A stretch of DNA of 64,000 bases, taken from contig MKVR01000005.1 in NCBI GenBank assembly GCA_001899235.1, forward strand, positions 38,681-102,680, read 5' to 3'. Source of the stretch: Nitrosospira sp. 56-18. GTDB lineage: Bacteria > Pseudomonadota > Gammaproteobacteria > Burkholderiales > Nitrosomonadaceae. Positions 28,820 through 37,070 of the stretch are shown here, in pieces. The first letter of the stretch is position 1. Each line of letters starts with the position of its first letter. Below the pieces are notes generated by a model. The model had not been told where the DNA came from, searched no databases, and saw nothing but the letters and a program-made list of their open reading frames with translations. The position numbers were made by a program, and so were the translations under genes.

Positions 28820-30313
28820 CTACTGGATCTGGGGCTGGCAGGAATTGCCGAGGCGCGCGCCCGTGGAAACGACAAACTGGCTGGGATCCAGACCAGACGC
28901 CGGAGTGGCGAAGATGCCCTTCAGATCGTGACTGCCCAGGCTGTTCGTAACGGCCGCGATCAGCGCGGCGCCTGCCGCGCTGGCGGGGCTCTTCGCGCCA
29001 CCGGCGGTGAATGCCGTCATTTCGTACCAGAAATCGTAAGAACCATCCATTGCCTCGGCGCGTTGCTGCGCGTCGGTATTGGGGGAAACGCGATTCAGCT
29101 TGACGAAGGCCCAGCGGTCATTCGCAGCCGCACCACCCGGGGTGTTCTCCATGGAAACCACGCCCAGGCCGAACTGCCCCGCCACCGACGCCGCATTCAG
29201 CCCGGTTTTCACGCCGCCGGTGCTGGACTGCTCGGTAACCTTTGCGGTTCCCGTGCTATCAGCCACACGGGCCGGCTCCAGGAAACCTTGGGATGGCCCG
29301 GTAGCGCAGGGCTTGGCAAGGAAACGGGCGTTGGATGCCGACTGGGTGCCGGAAGTGGGAACGCGGCGCACCAGGTTGACCACGGATCCTCCGGGACCGC
29401 CGAACAGGCTGCCGTCCACGCTGACGATCGTAGCCTGACCGGCAACCGCGGAGTAACGTTGCGCCGGCATGTTAGGCTGGCAGGCCAGAGTGAGATTGGG
29501 AGAAGCGGCGGAAAAACCCGTGGTGCAGCTCGCGGCGGACAGCACGCCTGCGGCCACGTCATTCTGCTGCAACCGGAAATACAGCGGGTAGCTCACGGCC
29601 ACGCCGAACGCCTGACCGACGTTGGTCGCCACCTCGGTGCCAATCGCGGCCAAAGGCGTGCCAATTTCCAGGTTCTGCTTGTTGATCAGGTATTCGGTAT
29701 CGGAAAAACCGCCATCGGGATAGCTCTGCCCCGGCTGACCAGCAGCATCGCCCTTGAGAGCAGGGGTGAAGGTCTTGGTGACCAAGTCGCAGTTGTTGTA
29801 GCGCCCAACGGTACCGATGCCGGTGATGACGGTGGGCGTACCTGCACCGCTGCCGCACTTGCTGCCCTGCCCCGCCAGGTCGTTGACGCGCTTGAGGTTG
29901 CCTTGCAGGTAGCCGTTGGGATTGGGCTCGCCGGCGATGCTCAGGTGCGGGGCGAAAGCATTGAAGGAGCCGTTTTCAACCGTGTGGTACACCACCACCT
30001 TCTTGCCCGCGAGCGAACCCGCGGCCGAGCTCATGGTGCAGGCATAGGCGACGCGGTCGCCGCTGCTCTTGCCGGGCTCGAGGCCGGTGCTTTCCAGGTA
30101 CATGTGCGCATCGGCGGTGCCCGCATTGCCGGCCAGGCCGTTGCACAGCGACATCACGCTGCGGAATACGCCGTTACTGGGGGCGGAATTGCCGGACAGC
30201 CACACGTAGGTGGTGGGGCCAGCGGCGATCTGCGCGGGGGTCAGGGCGAAAGCAGCCGGTGCCGTACCAATCGCGGCCACGGCCAGGGCGATTTTGCTCA
30301 GTTTCATTTTCAT
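28820..30313 (-). CDS. Secreted protein of unknown function with eight cysteines
   Basis: 497 residues; I do not recognise a named family. A clear signal peptide (MKMKLSKIALAVAAIGTAPA, cleavage near AFA) is followed by LTPAQIAAGPTTYVWLSGNS. The mature part has eight Cys spread along the chain (CNGL, ACTM, KCGS, NCDL, SCTT, ACQP, PCAT, SCQP), suggesting several disulfides, no TM helix and no membrane anchor. Some segments (VVVYHTVENGSFNAF, QFGLGVVSMENTPG) recall periplasmic substrate-binding folds, but I cannot confirm it. A strong GAGAGGA site precedes ATG 30313. The gene lies between a PEP-CTERM protein gene and tpsB-tpsA on the same strand, each separated by a hairpin, so it is probably its own transcript. 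Confidence 0.75.
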   Translation of the reverse strand: MKMKLSKIALAVAAIGTAPAAFALTPAQIAAGPTTYVWLSGNSAPSNGVFRSVMSLCNGLAGNAGTADAHMYLESTGLEPGKSSGDRVAYACTMSSAAGSLAGKKVVVYHTVENGSFNAFAPHLSIAGEPNPNGYLQGNLKRVNDLAGQGSKCGSGAGTPTVITGIGTVGRYNNCDLVTKTFTPALKGDAAGQPGQSYPDGGFSDTEYLINKQNLEIGTPLAAIGTEVATNVGQAFGVAVSYPLYFRLQQNDVAAGVLSAASCTTGFSAASPNLTLACQPNMPAQRYSAVAGQATIVSVDGSLFGGPGGSVVNLVRRVPTSGTQSASNARFLAKPCATGPSQGFLEPARVADSTGTAKVTEQSSTGGVKTGLNAASVAGQFGLGVVSMENTPGGAAANDRWAFVKLNRVSPNTDAQQRAEAMDGSYDFWYEMTAFTAGGAKSPASAAGAALIAAVTNSLGSHDLKGIFATPASGLDPSQFVVSTGARLGNSCQPQIQ

Positions 30314-30358
30314 CTTGATATCCTCTCAATGGATTGTGTAGGGTATGCAGTCCCCCAT

Positions 30359-30384
30359 GCCGCCTCCCTAAGAGGGAAGGCGGC
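30359..30384 (-). terminator. Hairpin after the PEP-CTERM gene
   Basis: GCCGCCTCCCT pairs with AGGGAAGGCGGC with one bulged base, 29-54 bp beyond the PEP-CTERM stop codon. There is no long T-run, so termination may be partial. Confidence 0.55.
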
Positions 30385-30412
30385 AGCAGATGGACAAGCA
30401 AGCAGGAACGGC

Positions 30413-31294
30413 TCAGGCGCCGGCGCGGCGGCGCACCATCGCGCCCAGCACACCCAACCCGGCCAACAACATGGCCCAGGTATCGGCTTCCGGAATGGCG
30501 CTTACGACAGGGCTGGCGAAATTGAGGGAGCCGTCGGCATTCAGGGTGAATTTGCTGAATTCATTGCCGGCGATGCTGCCGTCGTGATTCAGGTCGACTC
30601 CAAAGGGGGTCTTGACGACCTGGCCGAAGTTGGAGAGCGAACTCGTGTTCAGTATCCAGAAATTCTGTTCAGTGCCCAGCGGCTGGGTGGTATTGGCAGT
30701 AGTCTTTTGTAGCCAAGTGTCGCCCTGCCCAAAGCCGTTTATTGCACCAAAGAAACTGTTGGTGGGATCGGTCGGCGTGGCGGTAGCGGCGCCGTCGGCG
30801 GCAGTACCAATCGTGCCACGGCCGGCGTTGGCGTCGACGTACGTCTGCATGCCTTGAAACTGTCTCAGATTAGTATTCTGCAGACCCGGAAAGACGTCCC
30901 CGGCAAACGTCGTCAGATAGGTAGGCTGGTTAAAGTTCAAGGAGTCCAGCGCGATCACATTGAAATAAATATCATTCAATGTGCCGCCATGGCTGGTGAC
31001 GAAACTCGTGACCGTGTTCCAGGCATCGGCATAAGCTCCTTGCGTCAGATTCCAGTTTTTGCTGATGCCGCCCTGGCCATTCAGCGCGATGAAATCGTTC
31101 ATCCTGATGCCGAGATCGAACAGGCCGGAAATATCGTCGCCGCCGGCGGTGGCGGAAGTGCCGCCGTAATAGCGCACGTTGAGCAGCAGTTCGCCATTAC
31201 CGGTGGGACCGCCTTCAATGGCGGCCAAGGCCGGCACCGAAGCCGCCATGACCGTGGCAAGCGCCAACGCCTTGAGCTTGAAATTCATTTTCAT
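30413..31294 (-). CDS. PEP-CTERM sorting-domain protein with an EF-hand-like loop
   Basis: 293 residues. Signal peptide MKMNFKLKALALATVMAASV, ending near PALA. The last 26 residues form a PEP-CTERM anchor: PEADTWAMLLAGLGVLGAMV followed by RRR, that is, the motif, a TM helix and a basic tail; the third motif residue is Ala rather than Pro. Such proteins are cut by an exosortase and exported to the exopolysaccharide matrix. Residues 234-245 (DLNHDGSIAGNE) have the spacing of a calcium EF-hand or dockerin loop. The middle has no family I recognise. AGGGGA lies upstream of ATG 31294. An EpsA-like regulator is encoded upstream on the same strand; no exosortase gene is in the window. Confidence 0.88.
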   Translation of the reverse strand: MKMNFKLKALALATVMAASVPALAAIEGGPTGNGELLLNVRYYGGTSATAGGDDISGLFDLGIRMNDFIALNGQGGISKNWNLTQGAYADAWNTVTSFVTSHGGTLNDIYFNVIALDSLNFNQPTYLTTFAGDVFPGLQNTNLRQFQGMQTYVDANAGRGTIGTAADGAATATPTDPTNSFFGAINGFGQGDTWLQKTTANTTQPLGTEQNFWILNTSSLSNFGQVVKTPFGVDLNHDGSIAGNEFSKFTLNADGSLNFASPVVSAIPEADTWAMLLAGLGVLGAMVRRRAGA

Positions 31295-31873
31295 CTGGTA
31301 TTTCCCCTATAGAAAGTTAAATGTGCTGCGCCTGGTACTGATGCTGATACTGCGGGTACTGGAGATTTCTATCGGCTGGACCATCCATTCCTGGTCTGCC
31401 AATCTTTCAGTTCGCTTGCCCCAACAACTCGTTGTCCAACCTGTTGCTGTCGCTGCGCTCGAATCCCGGGGATTCGCTATCGCCGCGCAAAAAACAGGCT
31501 TGTTCGACCGACTTGAAATCCCTGATTTCGATCGGACACCTGCCACTATAGACACCCATGGTTAAGCGGTCGTGAAACACTACTGCGTCTTCCGTAGTCC
31601 TTTCTTATCCATTTTTTGCATCAGCAGCGAGATTGGGTCAATATCGATTTCCTTTTCGCGCCTCATGAGATTAGCGCCCTTATGTGACCGGAAATCGATG
31701 GGCTGGAAGGGATTATGTAGGTAGTTTGGATTACGACAGAGGGAAGGAACTTGGTGATTTGGATGGTATCTCCCCTCACCCCAACCCTCTTCCCGAAGGG
31801 GAGAGGGGGCGAAACAGTGCGTTGATAAAAACTATCTCGTACTTCTCGTACCTGTAACGGGATAAAGTCAGAG

Positions 31874-31903
31874 TAGGTCAGATTAGCGCAGCGTAATCTG
31901 ACA
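31874..31903 (+). repeat. REP-like palindrome, first copy of an inverted pair
   Basis: The 8-bp stem TCAGATTA/TAATCTGA encloses GCGCAGCG, with TAGG at the left end. It matches the reverse complement of 31968-31997 except at stem positions that change in pairs. Confidence 0.75.
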
Positions 31904-31967
31904 ATGAGGCAGGATGAGTTCAGATTCCATCGGGATATAACAAGAAAATGCCATATAACCATGCCTG

Positions 31968-31997
31968 TGTCGGGTTACGCTGCGCTAACCCGACCTA
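31968..31997 (-). repeat. REP-like palindrome, second copy in opposite orientation
   Basis: Read on the minus strand this is TAGG, then the stem TCGGGTTA/TAACCCGA around GCGCAGCG. Relative to the copy at 31874, two stem base pairs are altered on both arms, so pairing is kept. Confidence 0.75.
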
Positions 31998-32031
31998 CCC
32001 GACTATTTGTTCAGCGCTCCCTTATGAATCC

Positions 32032-32802
32032 CTATAGCGTCAGCTTCAATGCAATGGCCTTGGCGACCGCATGGGCCCGGTTGTTGACATTCAGTTTGCG
32101 CAATATTTTTTGAACATGATTTTTTACGGTAAGCGGACTGATGTTGAGCAGAGATCCGATTTCGTCATTGCTTTTCCCCGTCTGGACATGGCGCAAGATC
32201 TCCGCCTCCCGGTCGGTGATAAGCTTTCTGCTTTTCCACGCCGTTGCCCCGTGCTGGGCTTTTCGTTCATGGAACAGCATGCGCACCAGCGCCATATGCA
32301 TATGCGGCATCAGCAGTTCGAGAAAATAGGCGTGGCGTTCGGTCAATACGCTGGAAACCTGCGTGAAGACGAAGAGGCTTTTCGTCCTGCCGCCGGCATC
32401 GAAGACCCCATGGACTGCTATGCGGTCCAGTTTTCCTTGCTGCAGATCGCTCGCGAACTGCCTGTATGCGGCGCGGTGCGGGTTTTGGGGACAAAGGAGG
32501 ATGGGCTGATTCCTGCCGGCGCTCCATGCCGACAGGATACGGAAAACGATGCCGGCGTCCGGCCGGCAAAGCTCGGCGAACTGCGCTTCGTCTACATGTT
32601 CGCGGCTGAACTTTTCTATGGAGATCGATTGCTCCGAGCCATCGTCGAATACGCAGATGAGCATGGCATGCGGGATGAGGCTTTGCACCTCGCCCTGAGC
32701 CCAGAGAAAGAATTGATGGCGCCGCAAAATGGAGGTCGAAGACTCGATGATGCGCAGCAGATACTCGGTCTCTCTCTCCGTCAGAGTAATGGTTCTCCCC
32801 AT
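32032..32802 (-). CDS. epsA: EpsA-like LuxR-family transcriptional regulator
   Basis: 256 residues. The N-terminal 170 residues (TERETEYLLRIIESSTSILR, RHQFFLWAQGEVQSLIPHA) match the sensor-like region of EpsA regulators found with PEP-CTERM/exosortase exopolysaccharide loci. The C-terminus is a LuxR helix-turn-helix (LITDREAEILRHVQTGKSND, then LLNISPLTVKNHVQKILRKL). It likely controls extracellular matrix genes, including perhaps the PEP-CTERM gene 737 bp downstream; this is inferred from family and proximity. The start ATG 32802 has no strong ribosome site. It is separated from the pseudopilin operon by about 320 bp. Confidence 0.8.
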   Translation of the reverse strand: MGRTITLTERETEYLLRIIESSTSILRRHQFFLWAQGEVQSLIPHAMLICVFDDGSEQSISIEKFSREHVDEAQFAELCRPDAGIVFRILSAWSAGRNQPILLCPQNPHRAAYRQFASDLQQGKLDRIAVHGVFDAGGRTKSLFVFTQVSSVLTERHAYFLELLMPHMHMALVRMLFHERKAQHGATAWKSRKLITDREAEILRHVQTGKSNDEIGSLLNISPLTVKNHVQKILRKLNVNNRAHAVAKAIALKLTL

Positions 32803-33120
32803 ACCGTGTTTTATGCCTTGATATTATTAGCACCGCGAACTCGGCCGTGGTATTGGGCACGGCGACTTTTATTCCTTTATCTTGTTTACCCCGCCGGTGA
32901 CGCCCGTCATTGTCAGGCAGCATCATGACAAAACAATTAAGGTTACATGTCGGATTCATTACTCCCATGAGAACCTTATGTAGGTAAAAAAGATTACTTC
33001 GGACAGCCTCGGCGAAAACGCGTCCAGGCGGGAACAACAGAGGCAGCACCGGCGATACGGTATCGGAACGAGAAAACAGGGTGGATTCAGGATGATCCAT
33101 GGTCCAGCCGGAACCGGGGA
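32803..33120. other. Intergenic region upstream of epsA
   Basis: No gene is seen in these 318 bases, which lie between the end of the secretion operon and epsA. An imperfect dyad (AAGGTTACATG near 32939 and CATGAGAACCTT near 32968) is the only structure noticed; it could be an operator or a weak terminator. Confidence 0.45.
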
Positions 33121-33804
33121 TTAACGCGATTCTCCCGCACTGAGAGAAAAGGGCGATGGTCCGGGCTGGGGTTGAGCAGAACCGTCTGGGTGGGGTGGAG
33201 AGGAACCGTCGGACTGGGGTTGAGGGGAGCCGTCTGGCTGGGCCTGGGATGGCGGCGTGGGTTGGGATTGAGGAGGAGTCGGCGCCGGGGACCGGGGATC
33301 GGATTGGGTATTTGGGCGCGAACCCGGCTGCGCTGGAGCACCGCCCGTTTCCCCTGGCAGATAGACGAACTCCCAATCCTGGTAACTCAGTGCATCCGCG
33401 AAGGACCCGTAGCGCTCCGGAAAATTGGCGCGTTTGAACGGCTTCTGCGAAGAAAGGCTGTGTACGCCAACAATCCCGAGTCCAGGCTTCCTGACCAGCC
33501 CCCAGCCGCTCTTGCCGGTCATCGGGTCGAAAAAGATTTTTCGCAGGTGCCGCCTGATTGTCGGAAAACGCTCATCCGCAAGCAGTTTTTCAAGGGTATC
33601 GGGATAGCGCTTGGGCATGCCAGGAGAATTTTCGTAGTATGAGCCTATGGCCTGCCGGAACTGTTCACCGACAAACATCAGCTCCACTTCTTTTTCCCGC
33701 CGCGCTTCCGTTTGCCACACCAAACCCGCTACAGCAAGGACGATACCCGCCAGGGCGACGGCGAAGAGCATCCAGATATAGGTGAACCCGCGTTCCGCCC
33801 CCAT
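33121..33804 (-). CDS. Pseudopilin-like protein lacking Glu5, with Pro/Gln/Ser-rich tail
   Basis: About 227 residues. It starts MGAERG followed by FTYIWMLFAVALAGIVLAVA, a type IV prepilin-like N-terminus cut after Gly6, but residue +5 is Trp instead of the usual Glu. Next come VELMFVGEQFRQAIGSYYE and a globular domain (FFDPMTGKSGWGLVRKPG, YQDWEFVYLPGE). The last 60 or so residues are low complexity, built of degenerate PQPQSDGS/PPHPDGS units. Absence of Glu5 is a feature of tip pseudopilins such as GspK, so a tip role is possible. ATG 33804 is chosen; ATG 33846, overlapping the previous gene, is also in frame. It is the last gene of the secretion operon. Confidence 0.78.
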   Translation of the reverse strand: MGAERGFTYIWMLFAVALAGIVLAVAGLVWQTEARREKEVELMFVGEQFRQAIGSYYENSPGMPKRYPDTLEKLLADERFPTIRRHLRKIFFDPMTGKSGWGLVRKPGLGIVGVHSLSSQKPFKRANFPERYGSFADALSYQDWEFVYLPGETGGAPAQPGSRPNTQSDPRSPAPTPPQSQPTPPSQAQPDGSPQPQSDGSSPPHPDGSAQPQPGPSPFSLSAGESR

Positions 33805-33820
33805 GTCCCAGGCTCTTTTT

Positions 33821-34270
33821 TTACCACGCCTCGTAAAATGTGCCATCTTTTGCCTGTTCCGGCGACCCGCTGCGCACATCGTAAATTCCACCCTCTTCAT
33901 GCGTCGAAGGCACTGCGATCCATGTTTCCGCGCTTTCCGTCAGCGGATCGACCGGGATGGCGCGCAGGTACCGCTTCTCCACGAGTTCCGGCAATTCGCT
34001 CGGATATTTTCCGGTATCGGTATAAAATTTATCGATGGCATCGCGCATGATGGTGAGGTCCTGCCGCAGCACGACTTCCCTGGATCTGTCGAGCGAATTG
34101 AAGTACCTGGGAACGACGATGCTGAGCAAGGTGGCGATAATGGCCATTACAACCAGCAGTTCGATCAGGGTGAAGCCTGGACATCCTCCATTTGCGGCCG
34201 GAAACCCGATGGTTTTTCCGGCGTGTTGCCTGATCCTCGATACGGGGGTGGAACAAGCCTTGCGCATCAC
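33821..34270 (-). CDS. GspG-like pseudopilin
   Basis: 149 residues. A long leader ends in GGCPG, followed by FTLIELLVVMAIIATLLSIV, the classical prepilin N-terminus with Glu5, then LRQDLTIMRDAIDKFYTDTG and KYPSELPELVEKRYLRAIPV, as in GspG-type pseudopilins with their calcium-site C-terminal region (ESAETWIAVP, GIYDVRSGS). Processed by a prepilin peptidase not in this window. It lies between two other pseudopilin genes, 34 bp after the first. The leader of about 32 residues is longer than usual; a later start is possible but no Met lies close to the cleavage site. Confidence 0.85.
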   Translation of the reverse strand: MMRKACSTPVSRIRQHAGKTIGFPAANGGCPGFTLIELLVVMAIIATLLSIVVPRYFNSLDRSREVVLRQDLTIMRDAIDKFYTDTGKYPSELPELVEKRYLRAIPVDPLTESAETWIAVPSTHEEGGIYDVRSGSPEQAKDGTFYEAW

Positions 34271-34304
34271 TACCCCCTGTCTATCACCGTTTCTACCACC
34301 GTTT

Positions 34305-34796
34305 CTACCACCTATCGTAAGGAATACCGTTCAAGCCAGTCTGCTGCGAACGGGAGTACACGTCGAAAACATCCTTGCCTTCCTGCGGATTGTCGGGCGG
34401 GCTTTCATAGGAACGCTTGCCCCAGGTTTCCGCATCGGTCAGTTCGGAATTGGGGGACATGGGATCGCGGGGCAGCCGCCGCAAAAAGTAGATCTTGCGT
34501 TTTTCCGGGTCCTTGGCATCCGGCACACCGGTAACCAGGTCTTCCAGCCTGGGCGGGTAGTCCGATTCATCCGCCTTTTTAGCGATCCGTCCTTCGATCA
34601 TCGCCCGCTTATAGGCGTCGAGCGCTTCCCGGATCTGCCTCAACGCGATCCGCAGCTCCTTTTCTTTTTCACGCTGCGCGGCAAGCTCATATACGGGTAT
34701 GGCGGCGGAAACCAGAACCGCCATGATGGCCATGACAATAGTCAGCTCGACCAGGGAAAAGCCACGGTTTGCCGCCAAACTCGCGTTCGGATTCAT
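34305..34796 (-). CDS. Type II secretion pseudopilin
   Basis: 163 residues. MNPNASLAANRG precedes the cleaved FSLVELTIVMAIMAVLVSAA, with Glu5 in place. The helix continues as QREKEKELRIALRQIREALD, followed by a domain rich in charged residues (DYPPRLEDLVTGVPDAKDPE, KRKIYFLRRLPRDPMSPNS) common to GspG-like proteins of this cluster type. It starts 12 bp after the secretin gene. Confidence 0.85.
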   Translation of the reverse strand: MNPNASLAANRGFSLVELTIVMAIMAVLVSAAIPVYELAAQREKEKELRIALRQIREALDAYKRAMIEGRIAKKADESDYPPRLEDLVTGVPDAKDPEKRKIYFLRRLPRDPMSPNSELTDAETWGKRSYESPPDNPQEGKDVFDVYSRSQQTGLNGIPYDRW

Positions 34797-34808
34797 TTTG
34801 CTGCGGGC

Positions 34809-37070
34809 TCAGCGAATCTCTATATTCGCCGCGGGCGGCAATGCGACCTCGGGCGGCGGGTTTCCATTATCTTCCTGGAATGCAATGCCCTTGACGCTGA
34901 CCTGGGCCATGCCGGGTTTTTGCGCAATGATCCTGAACGTCACATCCGCCGTCCCCCCCCCCTTGCCCAGCTTCAACTGGCGCGTTCCGGATTTGTCCCC
35001 GTCCGCCGCTTCGAGCTGCGTCGCGTCGTAATTCAATTCCAGCTCGGCGGCAGGCAGTTTTTCTCCGCCGCTCAGGCTCACGCTGACAGTGAAATCCTTG
35101 CCGGCAGGGACTTGCTCCGGCGCGTTCAGCGATAGCATCGGCGGCATGGCTCTCGGGGCGGCATCAGGCTCAGGTTGGGCCTCATCGGGAGAAGGCCGCA
35201 GGATGCCAATCCCTCTCGGAGGCGCAGCCCCCCCCGCGCCGGACGTGGATGACATCGCCAGCGAGCGCGGCGCGACCTTGCCGATTTTTACCGGCACCAC
35301 GCCAGCCGCGTTTTCCGTGCCGTAAAGGAATTCACTATCCATTTTTGAAGGACGCGAGATATTGCGCACGATGCGCGGCGTGATGAGCAAGGCAATCTCG
35401 GTCTTGTTGTGGGTAAGGTTCTGGCTGGTGAACAATTTGCCAACCCAGGGCAAATCCCCTAGTCCCGGAACCTTGGACAAGGTGTTGCGCTCCTCGTCAT
35501 TGATCAATCCCGCCAGGATCTGGGTCTCGCCATCCCGCAGAACCAGCGTGGTCGCCGCGGTACGGGTGCCAACCTGGTAGGCCAGCCCGCCGTTTGCTAT
35601 CGGCACCTCCTTGACGATGGTACTGACTTCCAGCGCCACTTTCATCGACACCTCATCCTGAAGCGAAACCGTGGATTCGACATCCAGCTTGAGCCCCACG
35701 TCGAGATAGCTTACCGACGAGGCGACGCCGACGTTGGCGGTGGCGGTCGTGGTCACCACCGGAACCTTGTCGCCGATGAGCACCTTCGCTTTCTCGCGAT
35801 TCTTGACGCGAATGCGCGGATTGGCAAGCACGTTGATGATGCCGTCCTGCTGCTTGAGGTTGATCAGCAGCGCCGGATTGAGAATGGATGCGGTCAATTG
35901 GTCCAGATTGGATCCGTTGCCATTGACCCCGGAGCTGTTGATCTGGAAGGCGGCGGGAACGCCGCCAGCAGCGGCGCCGGCGGTAAGCATATTCACGTTC
36001 ACCGCGGTAGGGTACTGTATGCCAAGGTTGAGCAGCTTGTTGCGCCCGATCTCCAGGACTTCGACTTCCAGCATGACTTCGGGATCGGCCAGGTCATTCA
36101 ATGTGACCAGCCGCTCGACCAGGCGAACCGCGTCCGGGGTATCTTTCATGACGAAGAAGTTCAGCGCCTCGTCCACATGGATATCCTTGGTTTTGACCAG
36201 CCCCTTGACCATGGCGACCATCTGCTTCACATCCACGTGGGTGACATAGAAAGTGCGCACCATCAGGTCCTGGTATTCCTTCTGCTTGGCGGGCGTATTC
36301 GGATAAATCAGCACCGAGTTCTCGTTCAGGACCTTATGCGTGAGCTGATTGGTCATGAGCAGCAGCTTGAATACATCTTCGATCTGGGTATTGCGCAGGA
36401 AAATGGTGGTCTTCGTATCCTGCTTGACGTCCTTGTCGAATACAAAATTGAGTCCCGCGGTGCGCGCCATGATCTCGAATATCGATTTCAGGCCGGTATC
36501 GCGAAACTCGAGGGTGATCGGTTGCTTGAAACCAGTTTTCAATACAGGCAGCTCCGGGCCTGCCCCTTTCTGCAACTCCAGTTCGCCGATCCGCTTTATC
36601 AACTGGCGGGCATCGCGTTGCAGCGGATTTTCCTGCAATATCATTCGCAGATCGGCTGCCGCCCCCATGTAATCCTTGCTCTCCATCAGCTCTTCCGCGT
36701 GCTTCAGCAGCGCGATATGGCGGCGATCCATTACGATGGTTTCCAGCCCCGCCTCTGCGCGTTCATTGCGCGGATTCAGCTCGAGTACATGACGATATGC
36801 CCGCTCGGCTCCATCGAAATCGCCCGCAGCCCGGGCATTATCGCCTTCGACATGCAAGCGCGCCACCACCGCGTCGCGCTGGCGCACGAGCACGGTGCGA
36901 ATTTCAAGATTCTGCGGGTCTTCGCGCGCCGCCTTTTCCAGGCTTGCCAGGCCAGTGTCCAGCTTGCCGTCGGCAATCATGCGCTTGCCCTCTTCGAAAT
37001 CCCTGTTTGCCGCGCACCCGCTGAACGCGGCCGCGATCAGGACCAGGACGAAACCCCTTCCGATTTTCAT
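34809..37070 (-). CDS. gspD: Secretin GspD/PilQ-like lipoprotein with TPR and cohesin-like domains
   Basis: 753 residues. Lipoprotein signal with lipobox FSGC near residue 19; TPR-like repeats (about 25-165, including AAREDPQNLEIR and YRHVLELNPRNERAEAGLE); N0/N1-type secretin domains (ITLEFRDTGLKSIFEIMART, VDVKQMVAMVKGLVKTKDIH); and the secretin core (INVLANPRIRVKNREKAKVL, then VPGLGDLPWVGKLFTSQ and TEIALLITPRIV). After the pore domain comes a linker and a cohesin-like domain (about 645-753, LNAPEQVPAGKDFTVSVSLS, ELELNYDATQLEAAD). It forms the outer-membrane gate of the system. Its ATG overlaps the stop of the PilP/GspC-like gene. Confidence 0.92.
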   Translation of the reverse strand: MKIGRGFVLVLIAAAFSGCAANRDFEEGKRMIADGKLDTGLASLEKAAREDPQNLEIRTVLVRQRDAVVARLHVEGDNARAAGDFDGAERAYRHVLELNPRNERAEAGLETIVMDRRHIALLKHAEELMESKDYMGAAADLRMILQENPLQRDARQLIKRIGELELQKGAGPELPVLKTGFKQPITLEFRDTGLKSIFEIMARTAGLNFVFDKDVKQDTKTTIFLRNTQIEDVFKLLLMTNQLTHKVLNENSVLIYPNTPAKQKEYQDLMVRTFYVTHVDVKQMVAMVKGLVKTKDIHVDEALNFFVMKDTPDAVRLVERLVTLNDLADPEVMLEVEVLEIGRNKLLNLGIQYPTAVNVNMLTAGAAAGGVPAAFQINSSGVNGNGSNLDQLTASILNPALLINLKQQDGIINVLANPRIRVKNREKAKVLIGDKVPVVTTTATANVGVASSVSYLDVGLKLDVESTVSLQDEVSMKVALEVSTIVKEVPIANGGLAYQVGTRTAATTLVLRDGETQILAGLINDEERNTLSKVPGLGDLPWVGKLFTSQNLTHNKTEIALLITPRIVRNISRPSKMDSEFLYGTENAAGVVPVKIGKVAPRSLAMSSTSGAGGAAPPRGIGILRPSPDEAQPEPDAAPRAMPPMLSLNAPEQVPAGKDFTVSVSLSGGEKLPAAELELNYDATQLEAADGDKSGTRQLKLGKGGGTADVTFRIIAQKPGMAQVSVKGIAFQEDNGNPPPEVALPPAANIEIR

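Larger units (their letters stand above)
31295..32031. other. Repeat-containing intergenic region
   Basis: No supported gene in these 737 bases. They contain a CCCTC/GAGGG-type imperfect hairpin at about 31782-31810, a short tandem CTCGTACTT/CTCGTACCT near 31836-31853, and an inverted pair of 30-base hairpin repeats (31874-31903 and 31968-31997). The promoter of the PEP-CTERM gene should lie near its left end. Confidence 0.6.

Noticed and set aside
31307..31555. 82-codon minus-strand frame upstream of the PEP-CTERM gene
   Set aside because: Ser/Thr/Arg-rich with no recognisable domain or convincing ribosome site; it lies in a repeat-bearing intergenic region.
31782..31810. CCCTC...GAGGG hairpin as an intrinsic terminator
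   Set aside because: No T-run follows and no gene ends nearby; this type of sequence is a common dispersed repeat in Proteobacteria.
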